A stretch of 58,892 nt of DNA from JAVBLT01 sp031553315 (GTDB taxonomy: Bacteria; Verrucomicrobiota; Kiritimatiellia; RFP12; DVOR01): NCBI GenBank assembly GCA_031553315.1, contig JAVBLT010000022.1:1-58892 (forward strand), read 5' to 3'. A program made the translations under genes and the position numbers. The number at the start of each line of letters is the position of its first letter. The first letter of the stretch is position 1. Below, piece after piece: positions 15,342 to 23,290 of this stretch. The notes beneath the pieces were generated by a model. It was not told where the DNA came from. It did no database searches and saw only the letters and a program-made list of their open reading frames with translations.

Positions 15342-16124
15342 ATGAATAAGCAGCGGCAGGAAAACAACCCTCAAAACGATGAAAACGTGCGCGAAATGCG
15401 CACCTTCCTTGAGCGAGCCCGCCTTGAGCAGGAGCTCATGCACCGTTTTGCCGACGGCGGCACCAAGGCTTACCGCCGGTATCTCGTTAAAAAACTCGTC
15501 TGGCGCACCACCCTTTCCGGCGTGCGCGCCCTGAAACGGCTGATCGACATCACCGCCTCGCTCGCCGCCCTCGTGGCGCTCAGCCCGCTTTTCCTCATCG
15601 TGAGCATCTGCATTAAAAGCGTCGACGGGGGGCCCGTCTTCTTCAGCCAGCGGCGCGTGGGGCAATACGGCCGCGAATTCAACTTCCCCAAATTCCGCTC
15701 CATGGTCATGAACGCCGAAGCGCTCAAAGCCCAGCTCGCCCAGCAGAATCAGCACGGCGAGACCGGCGTGACCTTCAAAATGAAAAACGATCCCCGCGTG
15801 ACCTGGATCGGGCGCATCATCCGCAAATTTTCAATCGACGAACTCCCGCAGCTCTGGTGTGTGCTGCGCGGTCAGATGAGCCTCGTGGGCCCTCGCCCGC
15901 CGACGGTGAACGAGGTGGCCAAATACACGCTTGCCGACCGCCGCCGGCTCGATGTGATCCCCGGTCTCACCTGCATCTGGCAGGTCAGCGGCCGCGGCGA
16001 CATCCCCTTCGACGAACAAGTCAAGCTCGACGTCCAATACATCGAAAGCCAGAGCCTCTGGCTCGATTTCATCATCCTTCTGAAAACAATTCCCGCCGTT
16101 CTCCTGGGGAAGGGAGCCTATTAA
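15342..16124 (+). CDS. Initiating polyprenyl-phosphate sugar phosphotransferase (WcaJ/PglC catalytic type)
   Basis: A 260-residue inner-membrane enzyme that transfers a sugar 1-phosphate to undecaprenyl phosphate, starting assembly of a surface polysaccharide repeat unit. It is a short form: one membrane helix (about residues 68-88, ITASLAALVALSPLFLIVSI) followed by the catalytic domain. The family motifs are intact: GPVFFSQRRVGQYGREFNFP, KFRSMV, the catalytic Asp-Glu in SIDELPQLW, MSLVGPRPP and VIPGLTCIWQVSGRGD. GGAG precedes the ATG. The next gene starts on the base after its stop. The sugar used cannot be read from the sequence. Confidence 0.92.
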   Translation: MNKQRQENNPQNDENVREMRTFLERARLEQELMHRFADGGTKAYRRYLVKKLVWRTTLSGVRALKRLIDITASLAALVALSPLFLIVSICIKSVDGGPVFFSQRRVGQYGREFNFPKFRSMVMNAEALKAQLAQQNQHGETGVTFKMKNDPRVTWIGRIIRKFSIDELPQLWCVLRGQMSLVGPRPPTVNEVAKYTLADRRRLDVIPGLTCIWQVSGRGDIPFDEQVKLDVQYIESQSLWLDFIILLKTIPAVLLGKGAY

Positions 16125-17639
16125 ATGAGTCACGTCGTGGTCGTCGCCACCGGTTATGCGCCCAAACTCGCCGAAGTCACCATGCGCGAGTCGTCCGTCA
16201 TGCTCACCTTCTTCGGCAAACCGCTCATACAGCACGTCGTCGAAATGCTCGCTTCCGTGAAAGCGACCCGGATTGATCTCATCCTGCATGAATTTCCCGA
16301 GACCGTCGAAGACCTGTTGGGCAACGGCGAGCGCTGGGGCGTAAAGCTCAACTGCCATGTGATTTCGCAGCCCACCAGCCCCGTGGTTCTTTTCGAGCGC
16401 CTCACCCGCGGCGACGACGTTGTGCGCGTGGTCATGTGCACCGCCCTGCCCACCAACGGCTACACCGAGCTCATGGAGCCTCCGGCCGACGTCTGCGCGG
16501 GCCGCGTCTTCTCCTCCGACATGGTCGACGGCGCCGATCAGATGCTGTGGGTCGCCGCCGAGCGCGGCCCCTTCTTCGCCGCCCTCAACCGTTTCCAAAA
16601 CGAAGGCGGCCGCGGCCTTTCCCAGCTCACCGAACCCATCGGCGAAATCGTGGCCGAAGTGTTCCGCGACAACCTCCGGCGCGAGCGCCCGCTCGGCTGG
16701 GGATCCTATCGCGAAATCTGGAATTCCTGGCAGCGCGTGATGCACGGCGAATCGAAATGCCTCCTCGTGCCCGAGAAAAGCTCCGAAGACGGCATCTGGC
16801 TGGGCCGCAACATCGGCATCCACCCCAGCGCCAAAATCACCCCCCCCGTTTTCATCGGCGACAACGTGCGCATCGGCGAAAACGCCATCGTCGGCCCCTA
16901 CGCCGTCCTCGCCGGCGACCTCATTCTCGACCGCGGATCCGAAGTGCAGAATTCCCTCGTCCTGCGCGACACCTACGTGGGCGAAGGCCTCTCGCTCGAC
17001 GGTCTCATCGCCATGCCCCACCTCCTCGTTCACGTCGACCGCGACGTGACCACGCCTGTGGTCGACGCCTTTCTCCTGGGCTCCCTCGCCTCCAGCGAGA
17101 TTCCCTTCTGGAAAAAAGTCGTCCACCGCACCATCGCCGGCATTCTCCTGACCGTGGGCCTGCCCATCCTCTTCCTTTACATGCTCATCAACATCCTGCG
17201 CGGCCGCTCCGTCCGCTGGGAGCGGCACGTGGGCATCCACACCCCCGTGCTCGACAACCAGCTCCTGTGGCAGACCTTCGGCTATTACCGCGCCGTCAGC
17301 AAAAGCTGGTTCGAAGGCCGCCGCTTCTTCAGCCACTTCCTCCCCGGCCTCTTCTCCGTGCTCAAGGGCGATATGTTTCTCGTGGGCGTGCCCCCGCGAT
17401 CCCCGGTTGAAGTTTCCGCCCTCGAGTGCAACTGGCGCCGGCTTTACCTCCAAAGCCGCCCCGGGCTGATCGTTGAGCCCGGCGTGATCTACGGCACCGA
17501 CCGCGGCCCCGACGAATCCTTCGCCGCCGAAGCCTTCTTCGTCGCCGAAGGCGATTCGCTCTGGCATGAAATGAAGCTCCTGAGCCGCTACCTCTTCGGT
17601 CGCACCTTCTGCCACCGCATGAGAGAAGAAGGCGTCTAA
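16125..17639 (+). CDS. Composite protein: nucleotidyltransferase-like, left-handed beta-helix and degenerate sugar-transferase domains
   Basis: A 504-residue protein that I do not recognise as a known single family. Residues 1-100 resemble a sugar-1-phosphate nucleotidyltransferase (FFGKPLIQHVVEMLASV, GNGERWGVKL), but the usual GGxGxR loop and its Lys are absent. Residues 215-305 form hexapeptide repeats typical of a left-handed beta-helix (IGIHPSAKI, VFIGDNVRIGENAIVGPYAV). From about 330 a hydrophobic segment (GILLTVGLPILFLYMLI) leads into a region like the C terminus of the initiating transferase encoded just upstream (FSVLKGDMFLVGVPPRSP, then RPGLIVEPGVIYG). The catalytic Asp-Glu is missing: the aligned stretch reads FFSHFLPGL. 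It is probably a non-catalytic or regulatory partner in the exopolysaccharide pathway. Confidence 0.72.
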   Translation: MSHVVVVATGYAPKLAEVTMRESSVMLTFFGKPLIQHVVEMLASVKATRIDLILHEFPETVEDLLGNGERWGVKLNCHVISQPTSPVVLFERLTRGDDVVRVVMCTALPTNGYTELMEPPADVCAGRVFSSDMVDGADQMLWVAAERGPFFAALNRFQNEGGRGLSQLTEPIGEIVAEVFRDNLRRERPLGWGSYREIWNSWQRVMHGESKCLLVPEKSSEDGIWLGRNIGIHPSAKITPPVFIGDNVRIGENAIVGPYAVLAGDLILDRGSEVQNSLVLRDTYVGEGLSLDGLIAMPHLLVHVDRDVTTPVVDAFLLGSLASSEIPFWKKVVHRTIAGILLTVGLPILFLYMLINILRGRSVRWERHVGIHTPVLDNQLLWQTFGYYRAVSKSWFEGRRFFSHFLPGLFSVLKGDMFLVGVPPRSPVEVSALECNWRRLYLQSRPGLIVEPGVIYGTDRGPDESFAAEAFFVAEGDSLWHEMKLLSRYLFGRTFCHRMREEGV

Positions 17640-17645
17640 CCCGCT

Positions 17646-18620
17646 ATGGTCGATTTCTCCGTCATCATCGTCAACTACCACGCGGGCCGGCTGCTCACCC
17701 GCTGCCTTGAGACCGTCTACCGGCAGGAAACCGCCTACACCTACGAAGTCATCATCGTCGACAACGAGAGCCGCCCCGCCGAAGCCGCCGCCCTCGCCGC
17801 CGCCTTTCCCCTCGCCCGCCTTGTCGCCAACAGCGAAAACCTCGGCTTTGCCGCCGGCAACAACCAGGGCTTCGCCCTCGCCCGGGGGCGCTACCTCCTC
17901 CTGGTGAATCCCGACGTCGAAGTCCTTCCCGGCGCCTTTCAGGGCATCATCGGGTTTATGGAAGAGACCCCCGGCTGCGCCGCCGCCGGCGCCCTCCTTC
18001 AAAACCCCGAAGGCGGCCGCGATCCCAGCGCCCGCCGTTTCATCAGCCCCTGGCGCAACTTCCTCATGCTCACCGGCATCGCCGCCCGCCTCAACCGCTT
18101 TCGCTGGTTCAATGACGTGGACTACGCCTGGTTCCCCCATGACCGCCCCCTCCAGGTCGATTGGGTGCCCGGCACCTTCACCTGCTACCGCCGCGAGACC
18201 GTCGACCGCCTCCACGGGTTCGACGAACGTTTCTTCCTCTACTACGAAGAGACCGATTTCTGCCTCCGCGCCCGCCGCGCCGGCCACCAGATCTGGTTTA
18301 CCCCCGCCGCCACCGTCCTCCACGTCGGCGGAGGGTGCAGCCAAACCCGTTCCGGCCAGGAAGCCCTCGAAAAAGCCTCCAGCCAGGTTCTGCGCTACCG
18401 CCTGATGGCCGAAGCCCTCTACTACCGTAAAAACTTCGGCCTCCTCGCCGAGCTTTTCGCCCTCGAAAGCGAATACCTCTGGCACGCCTCCCGCCGGATC
18501 TGGAACCTGCGCCCGGGCCGCGCCGCCCGCCGCCGGGCCTCCGCCGGCCTCATGGCCGCCATCCGCACCGCCCAGCGGCGCACCCGTTACGGCGCCGCCT
18601 CCCCCGCCCGGCCCTGGTAA
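17646..18620 (+). CDS. Family 2 glycosyltransferase (rhamnosyltransferase-like)
   Basis: A 324-residue GT-A enzyme that probably adds a sugar to the growing lipid-linked exopolysaccharide unit on the cytoplasmic face. The N terminus reads FSVIIVNYHAGRLL with VIIVDNESR. Sugar-nucleotide binding and DxD-equivalent motifs follow (NSENLGFAAGNNQGF, LLLVNPDVEVLPG). The acceptor-side signature VPGTFTCYRRE, GFDERFFLYYEETDFCLRAR and VLHVGGG is that of the WbbL/rhamnosyltransferase subgroup. The C-terminal 40 residues are strongly basic. It starts six bases after the preceding gene. The donor is not determined. Confidence 0.88.
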   Translation: MVDFSVIIVNYHAGRLLTRCLETVYRQETAYTYEVIIVDNESRPAEAAALAAAFPLARLVANSENLGFAAGNNQGFALARGRYLLLVNPDVEVLPGAFQGIIGFMEETPGCAAAGALLQNPEGGRDPSARRFISPWRNFLMLTGIAARLNRFRWFNDVDYAWFPHDRPLQVDWVPGTFTCYRRETVDRLHGFDERFFLYYEETDFCLRARRAGHQIWFTPAATVLHVGGGCSQTRSGQEALEKASSQVLRYRLMAEALYYRKNFGLLAELFALESEYLWHASRRIWNLRPGRAARRRASAGLMAAIRTAQRRTRYGAASPARPW

Positions 18621-18702
18621 TGTTGTTTGTGTGTGAACCCAACCGCCCGGCCCTGCGTTTAATGAAAAAACACCCACCCGAAAACGCACACGGATAACCC
18701 CC

Positions 18703-20919
18703 ATGCAACCCCAACTCGACATCGTCGTCATCGGCCTCAACGGCAAAAACCTCGTCGGCGACTGTTTTGCCGCCATTCGCCGCTCCGCCGCCGCCGCCGA
18801 CGTCACCCCCGCCCTCTTTTTTGTCGACTCCGGCTCCACCGACGGCACCCAGGATCTCATCCGCGCCATGCCCGGCGTGACCCTTCTCGACGCCTCCCAG
18901 ACCCCGCCCCGCCGCTCCGCCGCCCGCGGCCGCAACACCGGCGCCCGCGCCGGCAGCGCCCCCGCGATCATGTTTGTCGATTGCGACACCTTTCTCGACC
19001 CCGCCTGGCTCGGCCACGCCCTCGCCGCCCTCGCCGCCGACCCCCGCCTCGGCTGCGCCTGGGGCCGCCTTCACGAGCGTTACCCCGATAAAAACATCTA
19101 CCACTGGATCGCCGACCTCGAGTGGAACATGCACACCGGCCACCCCGTTCCGGGCGGCAACCTCATGGTCCGCCGCGAAGCCTTCGAAAAGACCGGCGGG
19201 TATAATTCCGAATTATCCGTTGGCGAGGAATCAGATTTCGCGGAAAGAATCCTTAAATCAGGATTGACCCAGACAATGCTTTCTGTTAACATGGGCACTC
19301 ATGACATCGCAATGGATTCTTTTCGATTGTATTGGAAGCGATGTACCCGCAGCGGCAAAGGTTTTGCCGAAGCTGCGGCCAGCAAAGAGCGAACCGTGTG
19401 GCGCGCCGAAATCAGGCGCATTCTGGTTCGCGGGCTGCTGGGACCCGCCGGCATGGCCGGCGGAGCTGGTTTAATGCTGGCAGGTTGGTTGACGAATGTG
19501 CCGTTTATCGCCTTCGTCGGGCTGCTTGCCGCGGTGTGTGGATGTATTTTATTAATGTGGCCGCTTATTTTCAGCAGAAAACGTTTTGGCCGGGAATTGA
19601 ATCTTTCACGGAAAGACTCCGCCCGCTATGCGATGCATTGCTCTTTTGTGGTCATCCCGGAGGTCTGTGGTATGCTTGAGACCTGGTTTTCACATTTGAA
19701 GAAACGCGGGGCGGCGCTGATCGCCCTCGCGTTTCTCGGCAGCCTCGCCGGCTGCACATGGCCTGAACCGCTTGACAACGTCAACCACATCTACGACCCC
19801 CGAAACGACTTGGAAGTGATGAACGCCGTCAACAGCGATCACCCCTTCGACCACAAAAACCTCAGGGTCAAATCCGACTACAACCCCGAGGCCCAGCAAT
19901 CCGAAGCCTGGCGCGCCAAGCTTAAAACTTTTGAAGTGTACCGCCGCGAAAACGACCCCCTTTTCGCCACCACAAACGAAATCGCCGAGCTTGACAGCAA
20001 ATTTGAAAATGACGGTTATAAAATCGGCCCCGGCGACGTCTTGTCCATTCAAATCTGGCATCGCCCCGAAGCCTCCGTCGAGCGGGCCGTGGTCTCGCCC
20101 GACGGCCTCCTCGCCATTCCCCGCGTGGGCTATCTCGACGTGCGCAACTGGCGCGTGCCCGACGTCCGCGACTATATCCTCAACAACCTCAAAGCCTTCT
20201 ACGACGAACCCGAAGTCTTGGTCGACGTCCGCGAATACAACAACAACAAAGCCTTCGTGCTGGGCCGCGTCGACAGGCCCGGTCTCGTGAAGTTCTCCGG
20301 CGAAGGCACCGTCATGGAAGCCATCGCCCTCGCCGGCGGTTTGCCCCCCATCATGAAAGAAGCCTTCCTGACCCGTTGCAGCATTATCCGCGGCAAGGAA
20401 CAAGTGATCTGGATCGACCTCAAATCGCTGCTTGAAGACGGCAACACCGCCCTCAACGCCAAGATTCAGAACAACGACATCATCTACATCCCCGAAGGCC
20501 GAAACGAAGTGGCCTACATCATGGGCGAAGTCAGCCGGCCCTCCATCGCCCAGCTCCGCGGCCGCGTGACCCTGCTCGACGCCATCCTCGGAGACCGCGT
20601 GGGCGGGCCCCTGCGCACCGCCAACCTCGAAAAGGTCTACGTTGTGCGCAACAGCGACGACAGCCGCCAATCCATCGTGATCTGCGCCAACCTTCAGAAG
20701 TTTATCGAACACGGCGACGTCTCCGACAACTTCGTCCTCAAACACGGCGACGTCGTCTACGTTTCACCCACCCGCATCGCCAAGTGGAACTACTTCATGG
20801 ACAACATCTCGCCCTCCATTCGCATGATCAACCTCACGACCGATACGGCTGAAGACTTCGGCGTCATGGCCGAGCTGCGCAGCATGTGGTGGGGCCAGGA
20901 AGGATTCGTGAGCCAATGA
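18703..20919 (+). CDS. GT2 glycosyltransferase continuous in frame with a Wza-type polysaccharide export lipoprotein
   Basis: A single 738-codon frame holds two normally separate proteins. Residues 1-320 are a GT2 enzyme (LDIVVIGLNGKNL, FFVDSGSTDGTQDL, ARNTGARAGS-like loop, IMFVDCDTF, GGNLMVRREAFEKTGGY) with a pair of membrane helices near 255-290. Without any stop codon the frame passes into a lipoprotein signal whose lipobox is LAGC. It continues as a polysaccharide export protein (GPGDVLSIQIWHRPEA, VSPDGLLAIPRVGYL) with two SLBB-type domains (FVLGRVDRPGLVKFSG, AYIMGEVSRPSIAQLRG). An ATG at residue 324 has GGAGG 8 bases upstream, so the export protein may be made separately. Codons in about 19,198-19,690 are less GC-rich than those around them. 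A loss of the stop codon, a recombination or an assembly join could each explain it. Confidence 0.8.
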   Translation: MQPQLDIVVIGLNGKNLVGDCFAAIRRSAAAADVTPALFFVDSGSTDGTQDLIRAMPGVTLLDASQTPPRRSAARGRNTGARAGSAPAIMFVDCDTFLDPAWLGHALAALAADPRLGCAWGRLHERYPDKNIYHWIADLEWNMHTGHPVPGGNLMVRREAFEKTGGYNSELSVGEESDFAERILKSGLTQTMLSVNMGTHDIAMDSFRLYWKRCTRSGKGFAEAAASKERTVWRAEIRRILVRGLLGPAGMAGGAGLMLAGWLTNVPFIAFVGLLAAVCGCILLMWPLIFSRKRFGRELNLSRKDSARYAMHCSFVVIPEVCGMLETWFSHLKKRGAALIALAFLGSLAGCTWPEPLDNVNHIYDPRNDLEVMNAVNSDHPFDHKNLRVKSDYNPEAQQSEAWRAKLKTFEVYRRENDPLFATTNEIAELDSKFENDGYKIGPGDVLSIQIWHRPEASVERAVVSPDGLLAIPRVGYLDVRNWRVPDVRDYILNNLKAFYDEPEVLVDVREYNNNKAFVLGRVDRPGLVKFSGEGTVMEAIALAGGLPPIMKEAFLTRCSIIRGKEQVIWIDLKSLLEDGNTALNAKIQNNDIIYIPEGRNEVAYIMGEVSRPSIAQLRGRVTLLDAILGDRVGGPLRTANLEKVYVVRNSDDSRQSIVICANLQKFIEHGDVSDNFVLKHGDVVYVSPTRIAKWNYFMDNISPSIRMINLTTDTAEDFGVMAELRSMWWGQEGFVSQ
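19672..20919 (+). CDS. Alternative internal start: outer-membrane polysaccharide export lipoprotein (Wza-type)
   Basis: Starting at the ATG at 19672, the 415-residue product begins MLETWFSHLKKRGAALIALA and reaches the lipobox LAGC at about residue 28, a normal lipoprotein signal. GGAGG at 19659-19663 is ideally spaced. The mature protein has the poly-export domain and two SLBB-type domains of Wza-class channels that carry polysaccharide across the outer membrane. Its stop overlaps the start of the Wzc-like gene (ATGA). I think this is the functional export protein, since a Wza attached to a cytosolic glycosyltransferase could not be exported normally. The same residues are also the end of the longer frame. 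Confidence 0.65.
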   Translation: MLETWFSHLKKRGAALIALAFLGSLAGCTWPEPLDNVNHIYDPRNDLEVMNAVNSDHPFDHKNLRVKSDYNPEAQQSEAWRAKLKTFEVYRRENDPLFATTNEIAELDSKFENDGYKIGPGDVLSIQIWHRPEASVERAVVSPDGLLAIPRVGYLDVRNWRVPDVRDYILNNLKAFYDEPEVLVDVREYNNNKAFVLGRVDRPGLVKFSGEGTVMEAIALAGGLPPIMKEAFLTRCSIIRGKEQVIWIDLKSLLEDGNTALNAKIQNNDIIYIPEGRNEVAYIMGEVSRPSIAQLRGRVTLLDAILGDRVGGPLRTANLEKVYVVRNSDDSRQSIVICANLQKFIEHGDVSDNFVLKHGDVVYVSPTRIAKWNYFMDNISPSIRMINLTTDTAEDFGVMAELRSMWWGQEGFVSQ

Positions 20920-23276
20920 TCGACCTCGCCGCCACCTCCGCCGCCGCCGCCGCAGACCCCTCCAAGCGCCGCAATGCCAGCGTCACCGCCGATGGTCTGG
21001 TCCTCCCCGGGTCCAACAGCAAAGCCTTCAACTTCATCGGCTTTCTGATCATGCGCGCCCTGCCGATCCTCATCATCGGCACGGGCATCTTCATGATGAT
21101 GCTGCCCTTCATCCTCGCCCGCGCCGTGCCGATCTACGAGGTGCAGGGGCGCATTCAGATCGAGCGCGACACCCGCACCCCGATGGGTGAAATGCCTTCG
21201 CAATCCATCGCGTTTTACTTCCAGGACTACGTGCGCACCCAATCGCGCCTGCTCAGCGAAGGCGGTTTCATCGCATCCGTCCTCGAAAGCATCACGCGAG
21301 ACAAATGGCCCGCCGGTCTCCAGAAAGCCGCTTCCCCCGCCCTGGCCGCCGCCATTCTCAAGCGCAACCTCCATGTGGATTACGACACCGGCACCGAGTT
21401 TCTCATCGTCACCATCGAAAGCATGGATCGCGAAGGGATCGACGTGGTCCTCAACACCATGATGGATCGCTTCGCCGAAAAGAAAAAGAGCGACAAGCAG
21501 GATGCCCGCCGCCGCAACCTCGGCTTCCTCATCAAGAAGCAAAGCGATTGCGCCACCCGCATCGCCACGCTCCAGCACGAGCTCGACAATGTGGTGCTTG
21601 AAAGTAACTCCTCCTCATTCGACGATCGCGTGAACCCCATCCGCCTGAAGTTCATCGACGCCAGCAGCCAGCTCGACCGCCTCCACGTGGAGACCATCGT
21701 GGCCCTGAACCGCTTCACCGAAGCCTCCAACCGCATCGACGTGCTGCGCGGCTACTCCCTCCAGCCCATGGCCGACGAACTCACCGCCGCCGACCCCTCG
21801 CTCTGGGGCGTGCGCTCCTGGACCTACCAGACCCTTCAGACCATGCGCGCCTCGGTCGACGGCATCGCCAAGGAAAACCCCGACCGTAAATACGTCGACG
21901 CCAACATGGAAGCGCTCATCCAGTATGAAAAAGACTTCCGCAAAGAGGTCGAAACCCGCCACAAGCAAAACGTCGACGCCCGCCGCGAATACGATTTCGC
22001 CGTGGAAATGACCCGCCTCGAATCCGAGCTCATCACCGCCACGCAAAACGAAGCCGCCGCCACCGCCTCCTTCGACGACCTCCAGAAACAGGTCGAACGC
22101 TCCTCCGCCCTCTACTGGCGCGGTCTCAACCTCAAGCAGGAAATCGAAGAGCTCAAGAAGGAAAAAGAGATCTTTGACCGCCAGGTCCTCGTGCTTGAAG
22201 CCGAAGAAGCCTCCGACGTCCGCGTCAACGTGGTTTCCCGCGCGGCGGAACCCGGCGCCGGTTCGGGCTCCACCTCCAGCAAATCGATCCTCATGGCGCT
22301 TTTCGTGGCCTACGGCCTTGTCGGCGCCATCTACTTCGTGTTCGACTTCTTCGACAACCGCATCCGCTCCACCTTTGACGTGCAGACCGCCCTCGGCGTT
22401 CCCGTGGCCTCCTCCATCCGCCTCACGCCCCCGCCGTGGCGCTACGACGGCATCGTCACCAGCGATCCCACCCATCCCGCCGCCGCCAATCTTCGAACCC
22501 TCTCTTACAAAATCGAGCGCGAGTGCCGCAAAAACGGCGTGAAGGTCATGCTCTTCACAGGGCTCGACGTGCGCAACGGCGAAACCTCCACCCTGCGCAA
22601 CCTCGCTTCGCTCCTCGCCCGCATGTCGATGCGCGTGGCGGTCGTGGACTTCAACTGCATGACCCCCGCGCTCTCCGCCCCTTACGCCTCCTCCACGCAC
22701 AAAGGCGTGCGCGAGTGCCTCATGGGCGAGTGCACCCCCGAAGAGTGCCGCATCGCCAATTACGACGGGAATCAGACGGATCTCTATCCGTTCATCGGCC
22801 CTCCCGGCACCATCGTCAGCACCCGTGAGGCCGCCCAGCGCTTCTTCAGCGAGCTGCGCTCCCGCTACGACATCGTCTTGCTCGACACCCCCCCCGTGCT
22901 CCTTTCCGAGCAGACCGTCTACCTCGCCCAGCATGTCGACGCCTCGCTCATCATCCTGCGCATGGATCACAGCCAGTATCGCGACCTGCGCAAGGCCATG
23001 ACCCTTCTGGGCGATTCCGGCGTGCGCGCCATCTCCGCCGTGCTCAACTTCGACGAAGCCCGCAACCCCGTGGCCTCCTTCATGGGCACCATCCAGCGCG
23101 CCATCGACACCCTCTCCGAAACCTGGCGCCTCATCTGGCATCACCGCGCGGCCTTCAAGGCTTCGTATCGCGACGCGGGTTGCGAAAGAGCCTTCAAGAA
23201 GCCCCTCCGCCGCATTCAGTGGATGGAGTTCAAGCAAGCCTGGCGCAGCATGTTCGACAGTAAGTGGAAGAAATAA
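20916..23276 (+). CDS. Wzc-like polysaccharide co-polymerase with degenerate BY-kinase domain
   Basis: A 786-residue inner-membrane protein that would control chain length and export together with the Wza-type lipoprotein. The start at 20916 overlaps the upstream stop. The first membrane helix is near residues 45-70; a long periplasmic region with coiled-coil segments (about 190-450) follows, and the second helix lies near 460-480 (ILMALFVAYGLVGAIYFVF). The C-terminal domain has the bacterial tyrosine kinase fold: VAVVDFNCMTP replaces Walker A' and YDIVLLDTPPVLLSEQ is Walker B. The P-loop reads GLDVRNGETSTLRNLA, where active enzymes have GEGKS/T, so the ATP-binding lysine is missing. There is no tyrosine-rich tail. 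It is probably catalytically inactive. Confidence 0.85.
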   Translation: MIDLAATSAAAAADPSKRRNASVTADGLVLPGSNSKAFNFIGFLIMRALPILIIGTGIFMMMLPFILARAVPIYEVQGRIQIERDTRTPMGEMPSQSIAFYFQDYVRTQSRLLSEGGFIASVLESITRDKWPAGLQKAASPALAAAILKRNLHVDYDTGTEFLIVTIESMDREGIDVVLNTMMDRFAEKKKSDKQDARRRNLGFLIKKQSDCATRIATLQHELDNVVLESNSSSFDDRVNPIRLKFIDASSQLDRLHVETIVALNRFTEASNRIDVLRGYSLQPMADELTAADPSLWGVRSWTYQTLQTMRASVDGIAKENPDRKYVDANMEALIQYEKDFRKEVETRHKQNVDARREYDFAVEMTRLESELITATQNEAAATASFDDLQKQVERSSALYWRGLNLKQEIEELKKEKEIFDRQVLVLEAEEASDVRVNVVSRAAEPGAGSGSTSSKSILMALFVAYGLVGAIYFVFDFFDNRIRSTFDVQTALGVPVASSIRLTPPPWRYDGIVTSDPTHPAAANLRTLSYKIERECRKNGVKVMLFTGLDVRNGETSTLRNLASLLARMSMRVAVVDFNCMTPALSAPYASSTHKGVRECLMGECTPEECRIANYDGNQTDLYPFIGPPGTIVSTREAAQRFFSELRSRYDIVLLDTPPVLLSEQTVYLAQHVDASLIILRMDHSQYRDLRKAMTLLGDSGVRAISAVLNFDEARNPVASFMGTIQRAIDTLSETWRLIWHHRAAFKASYRDAGCERAFKKPLRRIQWMEFKQAWRSMFDSKWKK

Positions 23277-23290
23277 GGCCGCCGAACGGC

